This document shows, piece after piece, positions 61,346 to 64,000 of a stretch of 64,000 nt of DNA. The stretch spans positions 11,470,001 through 11,534,000 of the forward strand of contig OZ316898.1 in NCBI GenBank assembly GCA_973895155.1, in the 5' to 3' direction. The notes beneath the pieces were generated by a model. The model saw nothing but the letters and a program-made list of their open reading frames with translations, was not told the origin of the DNA and ran no database searches. This DNA is from Marsupella aquatica. Its lineage: Eukaryota > Marchantiophyta. A program made the position numbers and the translations under genes. The number at the start of each line of letters is the position of its first letter. Positions within the stretch are counted from its first letter, which is position 1.

Positions 61346-64000
61346 TTGAACTTAACCCCAAACTTGAATACTAAAAAACCTCTAACCCAACCTAACCTAG
61401 CCATGACTTCCTATTAAAGTCTCAATATATGGCCTCCTGAGATGATGCCTTTCCCCCTTTCTACACCCTCCAATAAGAGCATCAACAATTGAAGCCAGAT
61501 GAAATTGGTTAGCCCCTAAATATAAAGGCCCAAACTCTACACTCACGCATACTTTTAGTTATTTCTTGGGAATATATATGTACCAATTGCATAGTGACAA
61601 GTGTACCAATTAGAACATGCCATATGTACTATGCATGTACATGACACAAAAACTCTAACTTTCATAGACAACTTTATGAAATATGACCCATTTAATGAGG
61701 GCCTATTTTTCTTCAAAGTAGACCCAAAAATTAAATGGACCCTATTGTACTTCCATAAAACTTTGGAAGTGTTCTTTAAGGACCATTTAAATGACCCTAT
61801 ATTTTGTTGCATGTGATGTGGCACTTCTGTGGAAGCAACTCCCTAGCCCCTACAAGGGAGGGACGGGGTCCCCATGCTGCTTTGGATTGCTCCATCAGTT
61901 CAGGTGTGCTGAGCAATTGTGCAATTGTGCCATCCATCTTGAAGTAACTGAACTTCCTTGTACTGGTGGTGGTGTTAATGTCTTGAAGGGCGAAGGTACC
62001 AATCTTTAGGAGGAGTGGGATGGAACAACTAAAAGCTTTACTCCAGATAACTTCTAGAGTCGTAAGTTCCCAGCCAAGTAGGGTGACTGACAAGTTCAAA
62101 TGATTTCCTGACATACGATACATATAATTATGATCAAACTGCCAAAAAGCAGGGGGCGTTGAACCCTAAACCCTAAATCCATGTGCAAGAACTATCTCAG
62201 GAAGTGTTTAAGAAATGATACCCTGATTGCTGGACAAAGTGAGTACTTGCAATTTGATTCTAAAGAGGTGAATTTGATGTCCAAACTTAAAGCTAAATAT
62301 ACTAAACCGCTAGAATATAGGATGTTGTAGTCAATCCCCACTACAAAGATAGAATTTGAAGAACATGACTCACCTCGATTTCACAAAACAACGCATAATA
62401 TATATCACCTTATCCTTGATCAATCATTTGTGTGGGCCTCAAGTCCCATACAAGTGTGCTCATTCACGTGAAACAGATTCCCTTGTAACCCTCCATTTGC
62501 CATTAGCTTTTTGCCACATTAGCTTTTTGCCGCATTTGCTAGGAATGATGAGGAGCTCGGTCCGTTTGCATTAGTTTTAGTTCATCTTTCTTGGTTTTTA
62601 GGGGTTCCCTATTGCTCACTTCTTTTGCGTTTGGTTTTGTCCACTTGGACCCTCTTTTGTTTGTTCTTTTGTACTCTGTTTGGTCCTTTTCTGTAAAAAG
62701 TTTGTATATTAATCTCTTCATTGAGCATTTTAAAGCACTTTATGCCAAAGACCCAAAGGCACCTCCTAGAAAGCTTATATATTGTAAACATTTAGGGCTT
62801 TGGACACTTAAAAAAGAAAAAAAGAAAAAAAAGACTTTTCAAGCATCTAATACATAAATAAATCATTCTTCCATGAAATATCTAAATTTAAATCTGGGTG
62901 GACATCTGCATTTGCCAACTTCTCAAGCCTGGATGGATTGCAGCAATGAGTGAATGTGCCAAGAAAACAAAAGAATCATCTTTGGAGATTTTAGGGGTCT
63001 CAATTCTTGATGAAATTTGCCACACCAATTTGAGTTCAGTTGAGTCAAACTCATCCACTAACCATTTGGGACTCTAGGTGTACAGACAAATGAAAACCTT
63101 GCCTATTATGCTCTACATACCAACCCACATATCTCCACTCTCATCACACCATAGCAACACTACACAAGACTATACTATTGCCAAAAGGCTCAATTTGCAA
63201 GAATGAAAAAGTCAGGATGACTCATTCTCCAAGCTATTCATATTTTCATTCGTGGCACAACAGATGGTGACCTGGATGAATGGGTCACCCCTATTAAATG
63301 ACCTGCTACAGTAGGTCACCTTCCCAAACTCTCACTTAACACTTAGACAACTTAACAAAGTTGCACCTCGAGTTGCACCCAATGCAATATGGGCAAGAAC
63401 ATGGGTCGGGTACAGATTGATGTACATATCATTGACTGCATTTTTGTGAAGGGAAATGTGCGAATGTCATGATTTTTAGATTCAATAAATTTTGTGTTGA
63501 CAATTCTTCATAGTTCAAATGTTATTGTATCCGGATTTCAAACCGACGTAGCAAGCTCTATCTCTGTTAGTGCTTAGAAGTTTTGCATATGGGCTATGAG
63601 AAGCATGAGGGTGGGGCAGGAGCTGGGTCTGCTACATGAAGAGATTTTTGCTACTATGGGATTGTAGTGATGAAACTTGTGCGTAACGCAAACTCAAGGG
63701 TTACCCTTTTATGTTTGATTTGCATTGCTTGGGGTTTCATAAACTTAGAATTCATGGATTTGTAGTTTGGACCAATTTGTGATGAATAGTTGCATATCAT
63801 GTGAACACTTGCATATCATGAAAGTGGATTCTTACAAGGCCTATTGAAAATGCTCTATAATACAATCACCCACAAGGAAACTAATATATTTAATTGTTTG
63901 AGATTGTTAGTGTGTGGAGACTATCTTGCGGTACATCCACTTCTTATTGTTTGATCCCTTCACAAATGATGCTTCAAGCTTATGGGCCTGCTAGTTTGGT
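61346..64000. other. Right-edge intergenic span, no gene seen
   Basis: AT-rich, with stops in all frames. A two-unit telomere-type word (AACCCTAAACCCTAAAT) lies at about 62162-62178. Confidence 0.4.

Noticed and set aside
1-64000. tRNA or rRNA genes, CRISPR arrays, bacterial-type operons
   Set aside because: No tRNA A/B-box pairs with a cloverleaf, no rRNA signatures and no regularly spaced CRISPR repeats were seen; gene structure is eukaryotic.

Overview
The window looks like nuclear DNA of a land plant. The genes are split by many GT-AG introns. Their proteins read as orthologues of Arabidopsis families: SYF2, the At3g23540-type alpha/beta hydrolases and the RING E3 ligase AIRP2. The long, AT-rich spacers are full of decayed transposable elements. 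I cannot fix the lineage; the presence of a Crypton/DUF3504-type tyrosine recombinase makes me lean, weakly, to a seed-free plant (bryophyte, lycophyte or fern).

Layout. 1-1976 (minus): pre-mRNA splicing factor SYF2, five exons, running off the left edge. 1977-6399: spacer with a solo-LTR-like repeat and several small tandem duplications. 6400-12353 (minus): a 14-exon alpha/beta hydrolase of 517 aa with a C-terminal UIM-like helix. 12354-14250: GC-rich promoter and 5' region. 14250-18100: AT-rich spacer with MITE-like and LTR-like repeats. 18100-20140: a GC-rich island of unknown origin. 20546-22808 (plus): a five-exon tyrosine recombinase gene of the Crypton/DUF3504 type. It lies between two 36-bp direct repeats (19917-19952 and 23485-23520) and next to a 21-bp degenerate tandem array (about 23255-23401).

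24626-31508 (minus): a decayed Copia LTR retrotransposon with 344-bp LTRs, a tRNA-iMet-type primer site, gag, protease, integrase and RT-RNase H. A second copy of its 3' UTR lies outside its 5' LTR. 31718-40619: degenerate repeats, then the 5' region of the next gene with pyrimidine, CAT and GA microsatellites. 40620-45552 (plus): AIRP2-like RING E3 ubiquitin ligase, five exons, 249 aa, whose 3.4-kb third intron holds a perfect 19-bp hairpin between 38-bp direct repeats. 45553-64000: no recognisable host gene; MITEs, solo-LTR-like pieces, satellites, a poly-C tract and remnants of a basic, proline-rich reading frame.

The three host genes act in unrelated processes (splicing, hydrolysis, ubiquitination) and show no operon-like link. 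The most notable locus is the recombinase gene with its repeat-marked flanks, which together resemble a self-contained mobile unit of about 3.6 kb, either still mobile or domesticated.
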